A stretch of 64,000 bases of DNA, from the NCBI GenBank assembly GCA_905250115.1, contig CAJNOI010000049.1, forward strand, positions 192,617 through 256,616, given 5' to 3'. Of the stretch, positions 63,140-64,000 are shown in pieces (position 1 is the stretch's first letter; each line of letters starts with the position of its first letter). This stretch comes from Adineta steineri (lineage: Eukaryota; Rotifera; Eurotatoria; Adinetida; Adinetidae). The notes below the pieces were generated by a model. It saw nothing but the letters and a program-made list of their open reading frames with translations. It made no database searches and was not told where the DNA came from. Both the position numbers and the translations under genes were made by a program.

Positions 63140-64000
63140 ATGAATAAAAGCCAAGATTCAGTAATTGTTATGCAACAAACAGATCTTGACAATCCTCAAA
63201 ATGATATAACAAGATCTAGAAATGAATCGATGACATTTCGACTCTATTTTCATACGTTTTGGATGGATTATCTTTTAATGGCTATTATGGGTGCACTTGG
63301 TCTTGGTATTTATTATCTTCCACCAGCACCTAATCGTGTTTTTCCTGTTTATTTCGCTAATGGTCAAATAGTTAATCCAGAATTTAGTTATCCATATCAA
63401 AAAGATATTATTCCAATATGGTTAGCTGCATTATTAGCATTTATTATTCCATTTATATTTATTATGTTAATGCAAATACGTCTTCGTAGTTTTAATGATA
63501 CAAATACAGCTATAATGGGTCTTCTTTTTTCTTTAATATCCGCTGCTGTTTTTCAAGTATTTATTAAATGGCTTATTGGTGGTTTACGACCACATTTTTT
63601 TGCTGCATGTAAACCATATATAAATGCAGCAAATTATGGTTCAGGTACTGGATTTGATGGTATTATGTTTGATCGTTCAATATGTACAGGTGATAAAAAA
63701 CAAATCAATGATTCACTTGAATCAATGCCATCTGGTCATTCAACAGCCGCATTTGCTGGTCTTATCTATTGTTCATTATATCTTAATGGTAAATTAAAAA
63801 TTTTTGCTAATTATCGTCCACAATATTGGAAATTAATTCTTTTTTATGCTCCTATACTTGGTGCTGTTCTTATTGCTGCTACATTAACAATTGATCATTA
63901 TCATCATTGGTATGATATTCTAGCAGGAGCAATTATTGGAACAATGTTTGCATTTGGATCATATCGTTTTCAATATGCAAGTATTTGGGATTATAGATTT
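63140..64000 (+). CDS. PAP2-family lipid phosphate phosphatase, 5' part
   Basis: One open exon runs from ATG at 63140 to the right edge (287 codons visible), and the gene continues outside the window. It is a multi-pass membrane enzyme of the phosphatidic acid phosphatase type 2 family, close in style to LPP/DPP1 (PLPP4/5-like) proteins, which dephosphorylate phosphatidate and related lipids. Membrane helices are visible (MDYLLMAIMGALGLGIYYL, IPIWLAALLAFIIPFIFIML and others). Catalytic motif 1 is KWLIGGLRP, and motif 2 is SMPSGHSTAAFAG with the PSGH His. Motif 3 is TLTIDHYHHWYDILAG, with the nucleophile His and the Asp. The family's Ser-Arg at the start of motif 3 is Thr-Leu here, an unusual loss of a phosphate-binding Arg. 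Confidence 0.9.
   Translation, partial: MNKSQDSVIVMQQTDLDNPQNDITRSRNESMTFRLYFHTFWMDYLLMAIMGALGLGIYYLPPAPNRVFPVYFANGQIVNPEFSYPYQKDIIPIWLAALLAFIIPFIFIMLMQIRLRSFNDTNTAIMGLLFSLISAAVFQVFIKWLIGGLRPHFFAACKPYINAANYGSGTGFDGIMFDRSICTGDKKQINDSLESMPSGHSTAAFAGLIYCSLYLNGKLKIFANYRPQYWKLILFYAPILGAVLIAATLTIDHYHHWYDILAGAIIGTMFAFGSYRFQYASIWDYRF

Noticed and set aside
1..64000. CRISPR array, operon, prophage or other prokaryotic system
   Set aside because: Spliced genes throughout, no direct-repeat/spacer arrays, no Shine-Dalgarno-led gene clusters. The bacterial-type carboxypeptidase has introns and is part of the host genome.

Overview
The window is AT-rich eukaryotic DNA, most likely from a bdelloid rotifer. 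Its genes are animal-like (a histamine-H1-like receptor, a discoidin-domain protein, a VASt/Aster sterol-transfer-type protein). They are interrupted by many very short GT-AG introns, mostly about 45-70 bp. Next to them sit intron-bearing genes of non-animal type: a plant/protist-type P3A proton ATPase and a bacterial-type D-alanyl-D-alanine carboxypeptidase. That mix is a known hallmark of bdelloids, but the genus is inferred and not proven. Two runs of exactly 100 N (11280-11379 and 45364-45463) are scaffold gaps, and each cuts a gene.

Layout, left part (1-26 kb). The 3' part of the RNA polymerase I second subunit (+) is followed by a P3A H+-ATPase (+) whose N-terminus carries 51 in-register copies of a 10-residue hydrophilic repeat. 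Next are a BTB/BACK protein (+) broken by a gap, a PPTC7-like PP2C phosphatase (-), a small secreted protein (-), an M28 membrane metallopeptidase (-) and a TIL-type protease-inhibitor gene with an in-frame stop (-). They are followed by a MAIP1-like mitochondrial protein (+) and an F-box protein (+) with a hAT MITE inside its second intron.

Middle part (26-46 kb). A complete histamine-H1-like GPCR (-) lies beside a relic of a second GPCR that retains only TM1 (-). A long gene-poor stretch follows. Then come an unidentified coiled-coil protein (-), a VASt-domain membrane protein lacking a GRAM domain (-), the penicillin-binding-protein-4-like carboxypeptidase (-) and an unidentified gene cut by the second gap (-).

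Right part (46-64 kb). A secreted protein with two F5/8-C domains and a fucolectin-like domain (-) is followed by about 4 kb without genes. Next are a small disordered protein (+), a 693-bp TA-flanked MITE built from inverted arrays of a GTCGAC motif, and a divergent P2C-type cation ATPase (-) with an altered M4 ion-site motif. A PAP2 lipid phosphatase (+) runs off the right edge.

There is no operon-like organisation, and the genes appear functionally independent. The recurrent theme is membrane transport and signalling plus horizontally acquired enzymes. The strongest candidate for something undescribed is the repeat-tailed proton pump: a foreign-type H+-ATPase fused to a long LEA-like or RS-like periodic tail, with a start codon apparently assembled by splicing. 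No rRNA, tRNA, CRISPR array or complete autonomous transposon was recognised.
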